A DNA stretch of 45,598 bases. It comes from Gyrodactylus bullatarudis (Eukaryota; Platyhelminthes; Monogenea; Gyrodactylidea; Gyrodactylidae). The position numbers and the translations under genes are program-made. Shown piece by piece: positions 18,016 to 27,929 of the stretch (within the stretch, counting starts at the first letter, position 1; each line of letters opens with the position of its first letter). The notes beneath the pieces were generated by a model. It ran no database searches and was not told the origin of the DNA. It saw nothing but the letters and a program-made list of their open reading frames with translations. The DNA is taken from positions 1 to 45,598 of the forward strand of contig SSNU01000169.1 in assembly GCA_012064415.1 (NCBI GenBank), written 5' to 3'.

Positions 18016-19064
18016 CTTAAATGATGTAACTAAAATAGATAAATACTTTGAGTTCACTGATTTTAATATTAAAAAATGTTAATGTAAACCTCGTAACTGC
18101 CGATAATTTTTTTTACATTATTCTTACATCTACTCGCTAGCTACAACAACCAAAGAGAAAATGAATTTTGAGCAATTAGTCTAAAGAACCAACATAAAAT
18201 TAAAAAATAAACTCAAAAAATGCCTAACACTTACAAGATCTTCTGAACTAATTATGGAAACACAAAAACAAATCGAAATATTATATAAGTAAGAATACGA
18301 TAGAGTTGTAAAATAATCCTAGAGCAAATTAAAAGAAAGCCTAAACAAGGATATTTTTGTCTAAAAGAAAGATAACATGACATCTGAATTTTTACAACAA
18401 ACTTTCAAGTCTGTGTTTAACCAACTATATCCCCTTAATCTTGAACTTCTAATTCATAATGAATCTTGCCTTCACTATCATAATACAACATTTATGAGTT
18501 TCGCTGAATTTAATAAATTACTGAATATATCAAGAAAGAAAAATACTAAAGATGTTCACAAAATAAGCATGATTATACTTAAGAGTAGTCATGTAAATTT
18601 TATTTATAGTATTTATAAACTTTTTCAAACCTTATTTTCTTCTTACACCAAGCCTACTACTACTAGCAAAAGTTATTCCTATGCCTAAGCTCAATAGTAA
18701 TGAATTTAAACCGATAACATTACAGGCTAATGTCCAGTTTAGTAACGCAGGTTTTTTATTGTAGTTAATCCTGTAAATGCTTACAAGTAGATTCGAGAAT
18801 TCCTTAATAAGAGTTATATTTTATTTTTTATATTGACTCTATTCGGTTCGTGTCAAAACCTGATGAGTTGACAAATCTGTACTCGTGACATACAGTTTCA
18901 TGTCTATATCCTTTTTGAGAAAGGCGGGCATANTTGAGCCTCTCGTGCATCGGTCTTATAGAATACAGCGATGATAATCGTAAGAATTTCCCATATCTTG
19001 AAATGGGATTTGCTGAAGAAGGTTCCTAAAGTATGTTAGATAAGGAAAACTAACCATCTCTAAT
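17955..19064. repeat. Right arm of the large inverted repeat (partner 14682-15887)
   Basis: Near-identical reverse complement of the left arm, with identical 103-codon ORF. It contains a 90-bp shortening marked by an N at 18933. Beyond 19064 this side continues into the rest of Merlin, so the right arm is the parental context and the left is the derived copy. Confidence 0.9.
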
Positions 19065-19479
19065 CGAAATTTTAGACCGATAAGGTGAGCCAAGCCATAT
19101 CTTCTTATTAACTGACTTGGCTGATTTGATGATATTCATCATTCTTCCACTTATATGTTTTTTTTAGACTGGGTTCAATCCAAAACGTTGACACAGTTCA
19201 ACAATAACAACTAGATCTTGCCAAAAGATCAATCCAGTTGATAAATGTTTATCACAATTTTCATGATTAACATATTTTATATTCATGAATAAATTTCTCA
19301 AAAATATGCTGATAAAAACAAACTAAGTATCCGAAATGAGAACTTGTTTTAAATAAAGATTCTATTTTGAACAATTATTATATCGTTTAACTCTTATTAA
19401 TTAGTTCTCGAAGCTACTTGTAAGTAATTAAAGGATAAAGTACAATAAAAAACTTGCATTCCTAAACTGAACATTAGCC
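18725..19479 (-). mobile_element. Merlin DNA transposon, 8-bp target duplication
   Basis: Ends GGCTAATGTCCAGTTTAGTA and its inverted copy near 19456-19479, flanked by ACATTACA at 18717-18724 and 19480-19487. Excision restores the non-LTR frame KPITLQ-NT. The minus strand holds transposase pieces (WLGSPYRSKISIRDGSF, then the GYRHETV and GFDTN blocks near 18850-18910). It is 755 bp as assembled, about 845 bp with the missing 90 bp. The 8-bp duplication fits Merlin. Confidence 0.85.
18933..18933. other. Single N marking a collapsed 90-bp stretch
   Basis: The sequence TANTTGAGCC replaces 90 bp that are present in the inverted copy (14808-14897). The N is probably an assembly join, so the arm difference need not be biological. 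Confidence 0.85.
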
Positions 19480-20284
19480 ACATTACAAAATACTTTTATG
19501 AAGATGATTGACTCAATTCTATTTGTGAAGATTCTCAGCATAATTAAAATAAATTAAATTGATCGAAATCGAGGAAAATCATGCGAAACAAACATCTTTT
19601 ATTTTCTAAACTATGTCTCCCTAGTCGATAAAGAGAAAAAGTAATCCACAGTCATTTATATTGATTTATCTGAAGCATTCGATAAAATATACATTCATAA
19701 AATCATTGAAATATGTCATGAATATGGCATATGTATCTATCTTCTTGAAATGTTAATACAATACTAAACGTAGGCAATTTGTTCCGCAAGGACCTCTACT
19801 GTTCTATATTGTATTCTCAAAAATCAATGTTAACGGAGCTAAGATTTTTAAATATGCTGGTGATATGAAAATAGTTTTCAGTTTTGATGATTCTATCGAA
19901 TTTTATAAACTCATTCCTTACCAATGATCTGCTAACTCTATGGCTTATTATAAATGAAAGCAAAACATTCTAGATGACTCCTTTCACAACAACTCCTATA
20001 AACAATGATGTATGTATTAATGGTAAAATAATCAACCCTAAATTCACGGCTCCAGCTCCTAAATATTATATTTCGAATTCACTAATTAAAGTAAACATTG
20101 TGTATGTCAAATTATTTTCATATATCGACTACTATGTTCTGAAGAAGAATTCCAGAAGAAGTTTTTTTTCCGTAGTAGTTTTCAGGGGTTATTCGATACC
20201 AATCATGATATTCTACCTATCTAAATTCCTTAACCTGACTCAATCAATGTTTATAAACTTTAGTCATAATTTCTTCTGCTTTTT

Positions 20285-20649
20285 TCACAAACTTAGATAA
20301 AGATCTTTCAAAAATTCTTTCTTTAAATATGTTGATAAATCATTTGATGGTATCAGAACTTACAATAGCTCCTATCAATTTATACACATATGAAAGATTC
20401 TTTTTTTCATGATGAAATATATCCATATCATCAAAATACATGTATTTTATTAATTTATAGTGAATATTTTTGTAACATGTTACAATAATCACATATTCAT
20501 CCAAATAAACATTTTTTATCTTTTCCATTTCGATGTAACGAATAATTCCTTCGACCTTAACTTTCAATATATTTAAGACTAACTAGAGTTGTTTTTTGCT
20601 TATATACGATTGCCAATATATATAGAGTTTTTTTATCTTCAATTTGAGT
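20285..20649 (-). CDS. Three-exon host gene piece, unknown product
   Basis: I do not recognise the product. Exons 20649-20584 (after ATTTCTCAG), 20555-20364 and 20320-20285 join in phase 0 across introns of 28 nt (GTTAGT...GTTAAG) and 43 nt (GTAAGT...TTAAAG), ending TGA. Text: TQIEDKKTLYILAIVYKQKT, VEGIIRYIEMEKIKNVYLDE, YKLIKYMYFDDMDIFHHEKK, KEFLKDLYLSL. The upstream exon is not found with confidence; the ORF at 21028-21414 on the same strand is a candidate. Region 20091-20284 shows nothing clear. Confidence 0.5.
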
Positions 20650-21027
20650 CTGAGAAATAATATTTTAAATATTAATAAATGACTCCGAGGAGCTATACAG
20701 TATATATTGACTATAACGTTGTTCGCTACCTGAAAATTTTGTAATCTGACTTTGTCTTCATTTAAACGAAAGAAAAGAAGGATCTGTTGTAGTATTTCTT
20801 AGCAGCTATTCTGATTATTCGAGAACCAAAGATATTCAAAATTTTTTGAAATAAATTAAATTAAATTAGTCAAAATCTGTAGAGCCCTGATTTGTATGAA
20901 TAATTGAAATTTTAATTTTTCCTATAGATAATGTATATTGAAACTCCGCTGTAAATGCCTATTTTTAATTTTCTAGATAAAATTCGATTCTCGACGAAGC
21001 TTCAGAAAGCTGTAATTATAAAAATTT

Positions 21028-21414
21028 TCATAATAATAATATTTCTCTTAAATCACCAGAAATTTTTTCTCGAAGCTTGAGCGAACCTATGATATTAAAA
21101 TATTTATAAATTACAAATCCATTGTTGAGTTCATCCAGAATTCCAATGTGGTATGGTTTTTTCAACGAAGGTTCAAGATAGAAGTGGATATGATAAGCAT
21201 CTGATGCATTGTTCTCAAAGGCATCTAATATCGCGAAAAATTTATTTTTTCCTTTTTTCAACAACTTTTCTTTTGCAAAAATGCTTACTACATCTTCGAT
21301 TAAACGCAAAAGATGAAGTAAACATAACAGAATTTCTTCAAAAACATAAAGTCCATATGTGTTTTTCTTTATTATCATCGTTTCAAGAAATTTATTTTCC
21401 TGAAAAAAATCCAA
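21028..21414 (-). CDS. 128-codon ORF, unknown product
   Basis: Longest frame in an otherwise TE-poor stretch, preceded by GGATTTTTTCAG that looks like an acceptor, so the ATG at 21414 may be internal to an exon. Text: FEEILLCLLHLLRLIEDVVS, FFAILDAFENNASDAYHIHF, LEPSLKKPYHIGILDELNNG, LREKISGDLREILLL. A GTAAGC...AAAAG segment of 24 nt near 21290 could be a further in-frame intron. No family recognised. The plus-strand ORF over the same bases is less protein-like. Confidence 0.4.
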   Translation of the reverse strand: MDFFQENKFLETMIIKKNTYGLYVFEEILLCLLHLLRLIEDVVSIFAKEKLLKKGKNKFFAILDAFENNASDAYHIHFYLEPSLKKPYHIGILDELNNGFVIYKYFNIIGSLKLREKISGDLREILLL

Positions 21415-21484
21415 TTAATAAAGTAAAAAGCTCTGGCAAATGACACAACTTGTTTAAATATAGCTATTTATACCGTTAATATAA

Positions 21485-21655
21485 AAACTCAAGCCCGAAG
21501 AAAAGAAGACTCTATTAGTTTATCAATTCCAGTGTGATTGTGAAGCTTCGTACATAGGCAAAACTTTAAGGAGATTCATAAAGAAAAGCAATTCCAAGAT
21601 TCTTAAAAGAATAGCGCTTTATTTTGTGGCAAGAAAACTACAGAGAAGTACTTAA
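21485..21655 (+). pseudogene. PLE GIY-YIG endonuclease fragment
   Basis: KLKPEEKKTLLVYQFQCDCE then ASYIGKTLRRFIKKS: the GIY (here VYQF) plus CxC plus YIG-T-R layout of PLE endonucleases. Only about 57 codons remain. The segment is nearly the same as the one entering the right edge of the window (45494-45598). Sequence 21656-21880 has no gene that I can see. Confidence 0.75.
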
Positions 21656-21879
21656 ACAAGCACACACGTACTCACCTCTTGGAGTTGGTATTATGCGAGT
21701 ACATTTGATGGTTGGAAAGTTACCATGTGCGTGTGTATACTAGTTCTTTGTACATTTGTATATGGTCTTTCAATGGAATAGATCATGCTAAACAGGATTT
21801 TGAAAAATACTGTTTGAGTTTGTTTTGTGTAAATGGATTATCTGAATTCAATTAGTATTAATTTTGAGAAAAATATCTG

Positions 21880-22050
21880 GTTATCTTTTTCAGATCTTGG
21901 TTTCCTTTCGCCATATTCCTTTTTCTTGGCCTGGATCTGGTTGAAGGTTGGGAATTAGCTAATTTCTCTCTGATTTCTTCATTCGTGTCTATTGTTTTCA
22001 AAGTTCCTCAAGGTAGGACTAGTGGGTTGACTCCTAAAAAATTTAAAGTG
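21880..22050 (-). pseudogene. PLE tail region, degenerate
   Basis: Minus-strand text resembles the basic C-terminal PLE tail (AKKKEYGERKPRS) and abuts the ribozyme at 22050-22090 on the other strand, repeating the arrangement at 33743-34492. Weak support. Confidence 0.3.
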
Positions 22051-22090
22051 ATACCACTGATGATCCTCTAAGAAATGTGCATTTGGTGTT
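22050..22090 (+). ncRNA. Hammerhead-like ribozyme, PLE type A
   Basis: CTGATGA (22057-22063), a short stem II region TCCTCTAA, GAAA (22072-22075), helix III ATG-TG-CAT, cleavage expected after U22083, and stem I GATACCA against TGGTGTT (seven pairs counting wobbles). Stem II is very short; dimeric cleavage has been reported for PLE-linked hammerhead variants. Confidence 0.6.
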
Positions 22091-22093
22091 AAT

Positions 22094-22300
22094 ATAGAAT
22101 AATAATAATAATTTATTAACAATTCATGTGTTAAGTTAGGTTTTTACAATAATTGTTCATCATTATAAATCTTATTTTTAAGTTCTTTTTTAAATTCATT
22201 TAATCTCATATTTTTTATTGTTCTGTTTAGTTTTTTGAAAATATTTATACATTTATTAAAAATGGCAAAAATGCTGTCCGAATTCAGGAATATTTGATCT
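22094..22300 (-). mobile_element. Non-LTR retrotransposon 3' end, 5'-truncated
   Basis: Read on the minus strand the frame gives NKCINIFKKLNRTIKNMRLN, EFKKELKNKIYNDEQLL and a stop, like the extreme C-terminus of non-LTR RTs, followed by a (TTA/TAT)n tail at 22094-22108. It interrupts the PLE leader that continues at 22300. Confidence 0.6.
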
Positions 22301-22543
22301 GAGTCCTGAGCGGTTTGTGTTATATAATATTGGCGATGATTTGATCAAACATATGCTTTTGAGTTCTCGTCTTAATCTTAAGTTATCTCTCGAAAAACCC
22401 AATTCGTCTTGGAAAAAAGGAGAAAGCCTTCTCCTGAATTTCTTGAATGCTGTATTTATCTTTTTAGACCAGTTTTCTCCTTCTGGATTCCATACGGCTG
22501 AGCAATATTCTATTGTCGGTCTATCTTTTACTTATATTATGAT

Positions 22544-22860
22544 ATGATTTTAAGTGAATTTTCGGACGTATTTGAAAATTTACGTGATTTTTTTATTCAG
22601 AAAGATATTGGTTATTTAATTCCTAATGTATCTATAGAAGATGCCCTTACGATTATAAAATATTTCATTGATGAACATGACGGTTTTGACATGAGTAGTT
22701 ACGAAATAACAGATCTTATTAGGATTTGCTGCACCAATGTTCCTCTATCATTTCAAACAAGTTGTTCTTTCACATAGATAAAACAGCGATAGGATCTCCT
22801 TTAAGTTTTTGTGTTCAACTATTTTATTCAAGATTTCAGCTAACTTCGACTCAAAATGAG
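22544..22860 (+). pseudogene. PLE reverse transcriptase fragment
   Basis: Starts ILSEFSDVFENLRDFF (the conserved PLE 5' coding segment also seen near 8.9 and 34.55 kb), then YLIPNVSIEDALTIIKYFID (RT motif around FTNVP), SSYEITDLIRICCTNVPLSF, and after a frameshift FFHIDKTAIGSPLSFCVQL (GSP block). No YxDD motif is left. Confidence 0.65.
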
Positions 22861-23290
22861 AAAGAACTACCTAAAGCGTTCGGAAAATTATGAGCCTATT
22901 TTTTAACATTTCATTGTTGAAATGAAGTTTTTCCTGGTGATATAAATCTGTTTAAATTGTCCTATCATTTATTTCCTTCTTGATTAAAATATATTAATTA
23001 TGAGTTTTTTGCTGCAACTGATAGCTTTATTCAAAATAAAAAATGGGTTATTCTGAATCAATATCAGCTTCATGAAGACCAAGAATCAGTAGAAAAATTG
23101 CAACTAAAGAAGATGTTTATGATGATTATAAATTTTATAATAGGATAATCTTTAATATTCTGGAGGATCTCATAGTTTCATTGAACGATATCTTAATCAA
23201 TTCATGTCAGAAACTTCTAAGCGAGACACTTCAGTACTGAAAGACGCAGAATGTGAAAATTGCTTGAATACTTATTACAGGTTGATTTGA
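22860..23290 (+). CDS. Possible host exons, unassembled
   Basis: Three protein-like open pieces in a row: VFPGDINLFKLSYHLFPS, EFFAATDSFIQNKKWVILNQ with YQLHEDQES, and KEDVYDDYKFYNRIIFNILE with DLIVSLNDILINSCQKLLSE. They lie in different frames separated by short AT-rich words, with a plausible GTAGAA...TAAAG 21-nt intron between the last two, but the phase does not close. They may instead be decayed PLE. Confidence 0.3.
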
Positions 23291-23324
23291 TTTTTAATTT
23301 TTTAAATATGTGAAAGAAATATAT

Positions 23325-23372
23325 TTATAAGCGAATGCGCATTTCTCAAGGGATCATCAGTGGTCTCTCTTT
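23325..23372 (-). ncRNA. Hammerhead-like motif, PLE type A
   Basis: CTGATGA (23360-23354), TCCCTTGA with a two-pair stem II, GAAA (23345-23342), palindromic ATGCGCAT helix III. Upstream GACCA has no clear stem I partner, so cleavage is doubtful. Confidence 0.45.
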
Positions 23373-23399
23373 GAAAATGATAAAAGTTAAATTTGAATG

Positions 23400-23760
23400 A
23401 AAAATAATAATTTACAATTTACAAGGAAATAGTCAAAGTTGAAGATTATAAGAGTCATGAATGAAAATAAGAATATTATCTAAACTGAAAAAACACCAAA
23501 AAATCTTCAATAAATAGCAACAGTGAAAAGAAAAAGGTGAAAAAGCTCACATGGCCATGGTAGTTGAAGATTAAACGAATAATTCTTAGGTTTTTACATG
23601 TTGATGAAAAATTTCTTCTTCACCCACACATCTGTGCTGTCATCCCCTGAGTTATGGATACGATGGAAAAATTAGAAATTGAAGCAACATGGTTTTCCTG
23701 TTTTAGATGTCTGGTAACCGAAGTATCTTTATTGAGGTGATCATGCGACCACTGATGATC
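23400..23760 (+). pseudogene. PLE remnants: terminal repeat, RT thumb and truncated ribozyme
   Basis: 23500-23590 holds the PLE terminal sequence AATAAATAGCAACAGTGAAA and AAAAGCTCACATGGCC, also present near 12.6 and 30.0 kb. 23640-23735 reads DTMEKLEIEATWFSCF then LVTEVSLL, a decayed FTxE...FLDVLVT RT segment. At 23752-23758 CTGATGA starts a type A ribozyme that is cut off by the next element at 23763. Confidence 0.6.
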
Positions 23761-24364
23761 CTTTGATTTTTAATGTCAAATTTTAGTCTTACGCTCCTAA
23801 ATCGTGCACTCGATTTTTCATTTCTGAATAAAAATGATGTATGCAGCCTTGTTATAACATAGGAGGAAAAATAACGTTGGTGAGTGTGGTTTTCCTATTT
23901 TGATAAAATAATACATCGTAATGCACAATGTTCACTAAACATACGAGTTCCCCTGTGCTTTGAATAAATATTGATACCCCTGCTACTGTCGGGTCTTTAC
24001 ACATAAACATGTTATGCATGAATTGCGTGAAATACGAAAAATGTCCAATCAGATTAAAATGTTCAAGACTACAGATTCTCTTAGTTGTAAACACATATTT
24101 AATTATTTTAATGATGATAAATATCGTGAAATATTGTAAGAATATGATTTCAATTGAATAAAATCATGCTTTTTTTTTACAAAAAAAGAGACCCCCTTTT
24201 TTTTCTAAATGACCTTTCAAGTTGATTTGGTGTTTTTTATGTACACGTATTTGAAGTTCCATAATGATTCTTTGATATTGCTTAAATTCATTCTAAACCA
24301 GAAGAGTGTTTTTATAGAAATGGGGTCTATACTCTAAAGATCTGCGACTACATTTCTTCCTTCA

Positions 24365-24600
24365 TAAAAATGTTTTCCACCCAAAGAGAGTACGTAATTC
24401 ATCTTGTCAAAGAAGGTTACAGTAAAGATCAGATCATGTAATTGACCGATGTGAAACCCAAAATTTTTAAAGATCTAAATAGAGTACCAAGATCCCTAGG
24501 AAAAAATACTGGAAGGCAAAAAAGGACCTATGACTAAATCAGAGATCACTCTTAAATTAAACGAATTCGCAAAGCAATTGCATTTCGACTTTATTGGTAG
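24365..24600 (+). pseudogene. N-terminal HTH remnant of the 23763-26041 transposase
   Basis: FSTQREYVIHLVKEGYSKDQ resembles the first helices of a homeodomain-like transposase HTH, followed after frame changes by GPMTKSEITLKLNEFAKQLH. Stops and shifts are frequent. Confidence 0.35.
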
Positions 24601-24602
24601 TC

Positions 24603-25080
24603 GTAGATATATAGACAAGTTCATTGTTGATTCTACCCCTCAAAGAAGAGCCAGAACTGATGGAAGATTCGATATGTGACCTCACAGGAAAATACTTTTT
24701 GGAAACTCTCAATCTTAAAATTCATCGAGAGATTATAAATTTTAAATTGGATGGATTAGACAGAAAGGAAAAACAAACTATGATACAGTTTGATTGTAAT
24801 CTTGTACAGAAGAAAATGTTCATTTTTGGTCCCAACAATATTTATATCCGTAAATTTGAAATTTACAATTCTTAGAAATACAAGTTAACTTTTTTGAATT
24901 TTCTTTCAGAAAATAATGAAATTGAATATTTTTCAAATGATTCTAACAAGCAATCGAAATTATTTGGATTATTTGTTAAAGGTTTACCAATTGAAGCAGA
25001 GCTTAACATCAATGAATGTCCTCATAACCAAAAGCAGTTGGGGAAGAACTTCAATTTTATTAATTCTGATGTTTACATAT
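24603..25080 (+). CDS. Unrecognised coding-like region inside the Tigger-like element
   Basis: Open frame with one TAG (24873): EPELMEDSICDLTGKYFLET, EIINFKLDGLDRKEKQTMIQ, FIFGPNNIYI, then ENNEIEYFSNDSNKQSKLFG, LFVKGLPIEAELNINECPHN. A GTAAAT...CTTAG segment of 26 nt (about 24850-24875) containing the TAG and a GTTAAC...TTTCAG of 26 nt (24885-24910) look like micro-introns, though frames after removal are not settled. No family recognised; it could be a second passenger gene. Confidence 0.35.
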
Positions 25081-25208
25081 GAAAGAAAGAATTACAGTAG
25101 AATTCTCACCAAGAGGATTTACAATCTCAAAAATGCAACGATCAAGAGAAAGACAAAAATAGAGAATGGCTTAGAGTAATATGATATGATATTCTTATTC
25201 GTCTTGAA

Positions 25209-25475
25209 ATGAAATGAAATTTATTGAACAATTCAAAAGTTCTGCTTTACATTCATCATTTTCATGTTGAAAATAGTTATCATGTACAAAAATAATAATA
25301 ATAAGTTAAAGGAAAATAGAAAAAAAGAAGAAAAATATTTTTATGTGTGTACAATAATAATTAAAATATTTTGCAAAAATCTGATATAATCTAAATCTTA
25401 TCTATGAAAAAAAATATATAGTTATCAGTATTTATTCTTCAAATATTTTTCAATCACAATAGAATTATTACTTTC
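25209..25475 (-). mobile_element. 3' UTR of the non-LTR family with (TTTCA)n tail
   Basis: Reverse complement of 41695-41962 (AATAAATTTCATTTCATTTC tail; GTAAAGCAGAACTT; CATGATAACTATTTTCAAC). It is a 5'-truncated insertion ending in the short tandem tail, and it lies inside the Tigger-like element. Confidence 0.85.
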
Positions 25476-25510
25476 TTCTGTATTATTAATTTTTTATCTA
25501 AAGGTACACT

Positions 25511-25738
25511 TTGATGGACGCTATTAACAACATAATAAGTGTATGGAATTGCTTCAATCTCAAAGATGCTTACGAAACGTATCGACAAATCGATGCCAAG
25601 AAGATTCCAAGAATCGAGAAGCAAACTGTGATAAGAGATCTTTTTAAAAATGTTTTCAATAATATCGAAAATACCGAGAAAGAACTTTATGATGAATGTA
25701 AACAACTGAAGAATCTTTTTAAAATGTTTATGGAATAA
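25511..25738 (+). pseudogene. Tigger-like transposase C-terminus
   Basis: MDAINNIISVWNCFNLKDAY followed by ETYRQIDAKK corresponds to the post-DDE helix of CENP-B-type transposases (compare AKQAWEDVDERVIFNCFANV in the element at 898-3594). Acidic and Lys-rich C-terminal tail, stop TAA at the inner edge of the inverted repeat. The DDE core is missing. Confidence 0.5.
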
Positions 25739-26041
25739 ATAAATTTTAATCTGATTGGACATTTTTCGTATTTCACGCAATTCATGCATAACATGTTTAT
25801 GTGTAAAGACCCGACAGTAGCAGGGGTATCAATATTTATTCAAAGCACAGGGGAACTCGTATGTTTAGTGAACATTGTGCATTACGATGTATTATTTTAT
25901 CAAAATAGGAAAACCACACTCACCAACGTTATTTTTCCTCCTATGTTATAACAAGGCTGCATACATCATTTTTATTCAGAAATGAAAAATCGAGTGCACG
26001 ATTTAGGAGCGTAAGACTAAAATTTGACATTAAAAATCAAA

Positions 26042-26450
26042 TCAACCTGTAATATAATGAAGATTATAAATTATCGGTTCACAACTTCTATTCAACACTA
26101 TAGGCCCTCTTCATTCTGATGTTTTTTCTAAAATAACTCAACATCTGGTTGTTAGCCTATTTTAAAGTCATACATATATGATTTATTTGTTTGTTTTAAA
26201 GGTAAGACAGGCCCTTAATCCTTTTGGGGGTTGGAATTTAGTTTTCTAAATCTTAAAATAAATTTCTTGAGATCTTTAAAGTTGATTCACGGGAAAACCA
26301 TGAAAGAGTTAATATTTAAAAAGTTAGACTAGAATAAAGCTCTTTTTTATGTTATTTATTTTTTTAATAAAATTTAATTTTTGTGTATTTTACGGTTGAA
26401 GTAAGGACTTTCGGAAATTCAATTTAAAAATGTAATCAATATATGTTTTT
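26042..26450. other. No gene seen
   Basis: AT-rich, with CTGTAATATAATGAAG next to the element end. A short minus frame (MLSYFRKNIRMKRAYSVE) near 26110-26160 is the only open text and is too short to call. Confidence 0.4.
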
Positions 26451-27100
26451 GAACTTATACCTCTACTCCGCTTGTGTCAAAAAACGAGATTCGAGTATCA
26501 ATAATTGATTTAACGAATAAAAAAATTTTTTGATTGACATTTATGGATTTTTTTGTAACTCTCTAAGCCAAAATCAAGGGAACAGTCAGTGAGAGTAAGA
26601 GGTATTATTAGGAATTGGAAAGAGGGATGGATAGAAATGAAGGAGGGTGTAAGTATAAAAAAATATTACTCCGTAGTTTAGGTTTATGTGTGACTAAATT
26701 CACAATTCCCCCATCCACTAGGTAGGTATGAAAATGACCAGAAAAAATGGTGGCTTGTATAGAATCTTCCTTTTTTGATATTTCATACAAAATTAAACCC
26801 ATTTTGGATCTAATATTCGAACTTGAATTTCTCCAAAGTTTCGAATGATTTCATATCAAAAATATGTAGCATGGCACAACTTGATATCCTCTATCGAAAA
26901 GTACCAACATTATTTTTGTGAAAATTCAAAAATTTAAGTTTCTTATTAAGGCAGGTAGAAGTTTGATTTTCAATCCATGGTGTAAAGAAGAAAATTAGAA
27001 TATTAAACATATATAATAATGTAGGTTTAAGACTTAATATGTTTTGATACTCGAATCTGATGGGTTGACACAAATGGAGTAGAGGTATAAGTTCGAAAAC
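26451..27100. mobile_element. Short TIR element, ~650 bp
   Basis: GAACTTATACCTCTACTCCG at 26451 is repeated inverted at 27072-27098 (GGAGTAGAGGTATAAGTTC), with a second matched block (GATTCGAGTATCAA and TTGATACTCGAATC-like). ORFs inside are not recognisable. Class is unknown; the TA next to CCTCTACTCC suggests a Tc1/mariner-type MITE. Confidence 0.6.
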
Positions 27101-27312
27101 TTCCTTGGGATAGAGCTATCTCGAGGTATGATTTAGTCAATTCACTTTAATTGAGAGAAAAGGCTAATAGAAAGTGAACGGAATGCTTCTTCGTTTTCAA
27201 TATCAATGAAAAATTTTGCTTGTAGATATATAAGTGTAATCATAAAAGCTCAATCACGATTCAATTGATAGAGAATTATTATCTTTCGAGCCATTTATGT
27301 TCCAAAAATTCA

Positions 27313-27707
27313 TCATGAAAATTTTGCATATGTCTCATTAAGCAAATTAGAAGGACTTGAGGGCCTAGAGTATTCGATTTTCGCTTTAATAAAATTGGCC
27401 GACTATTCATACGTTGAATATTATAGTCTTGACCCAGATTCCATAATATAAAAGATTGATAATAACTTACTTCAGTTTGGTTTTTTTGGTTTTCTAGTTG
27501 AATATGACAAGATTCATACAGTAGAATATTTATCTGATCTCTCTAAAATTAGATCATCAGCACTGCCTTACTTCTTCCAAATTTTCGATATCAGCTAACT
27601 TTGTTATTGAATCATTAACTCTTATTATTTTCTGGTCATCAAAAACTTCCGTATAATCTCCAAAAATTTTATTCATCTGACTTACAATTACCATTTTCAT
27701 CTTTCTT
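27313..27707 (-). CDS. Three exons of a host gene, coiled-coil-like, unknown product
   Basis: Exons 27707-27572, 27542-27471 and 27402-27313. First intron 29 nt (27543-27571, GTAAGG...TTTTAG), second 68 nt (27403-27470, GTAAGT...GAATAG); both phase 0 and the last exon ends TGA. Text: VSQMNKIFGDYTEVFDDQKI, NDSITKLADIENLEE, RDQINILLYESCHIQLENQK, KIEYSRPSSPSNLLNETYAK. Charged and helical, likely coiled coil. The second acceptor is the less certain one. A further open piece at 27737-27925 may be an upstream exon. Confidence 0.5.
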
Positions 27708-27929
27708 CTAAATTTGTCATAAATAATTTATTCAATTTAGAGAAATAAGATATTATGTTTTTTAAAAAGTATTAAAATAAAAAAATTCAATAATGATGAA
27801 CAGAGGTCTGGAAGACCATCAAAATCCTCCTGGATGAATGAAAACTGAATGATCAAATAGGAAGAATTTAGTTCAAAATTCACAAGTCGGTTTTTAGATG
27901 AAAAATTCAGGAATGAAATAAGCACTTGT

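Larger units (their letters stand above)
17460..20090 (+). pseudogene. Non-LTR retrotransposon copy with nested PLE and Merlin insertions
   Basis: Same family as 38872-41962. Pieces: TEQNSSINF...STKDHLGVYAMLIF (17470-17605); after a PLE insertion, DVTKIDKYFEFTDFN (18016 on) and FMSFAEFNKLL; then PMPKLNSNEFKPITLQ up to 18724; after Merlin, TLQNTFMKMIDSILFVKILS (19480 on); then YIDLSEAFDKIYIHKIIEIC, KIFKYAGDMKIVFSF. The RT box is YAGD, so one catalytic Asp is lost, and a deletion has removed the motif B region before PQG. The 3' end fades near 20090. Confidence 0.85.
23763..26041. mobile_element. Tigger-like element with 298-bp terminal inverted repeats
   Basis: Arms 23763-24060 and 25743-26041 are essentially identical inverted copies (TAAATCGTGCACTCGATTTT; GTGAGTGTGGTTTTCCTATT; GACCCGACAGTAGCAGGGGT). 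Inside are a transposase C-terminus (25511-25738), HTH-like text (MFSTQREYVIHLVKEGYSKD at 24370), an unrecognised ORF and a nested non-LTR 3' end. Outer target duplication is unclear. Confidence 0.75.
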
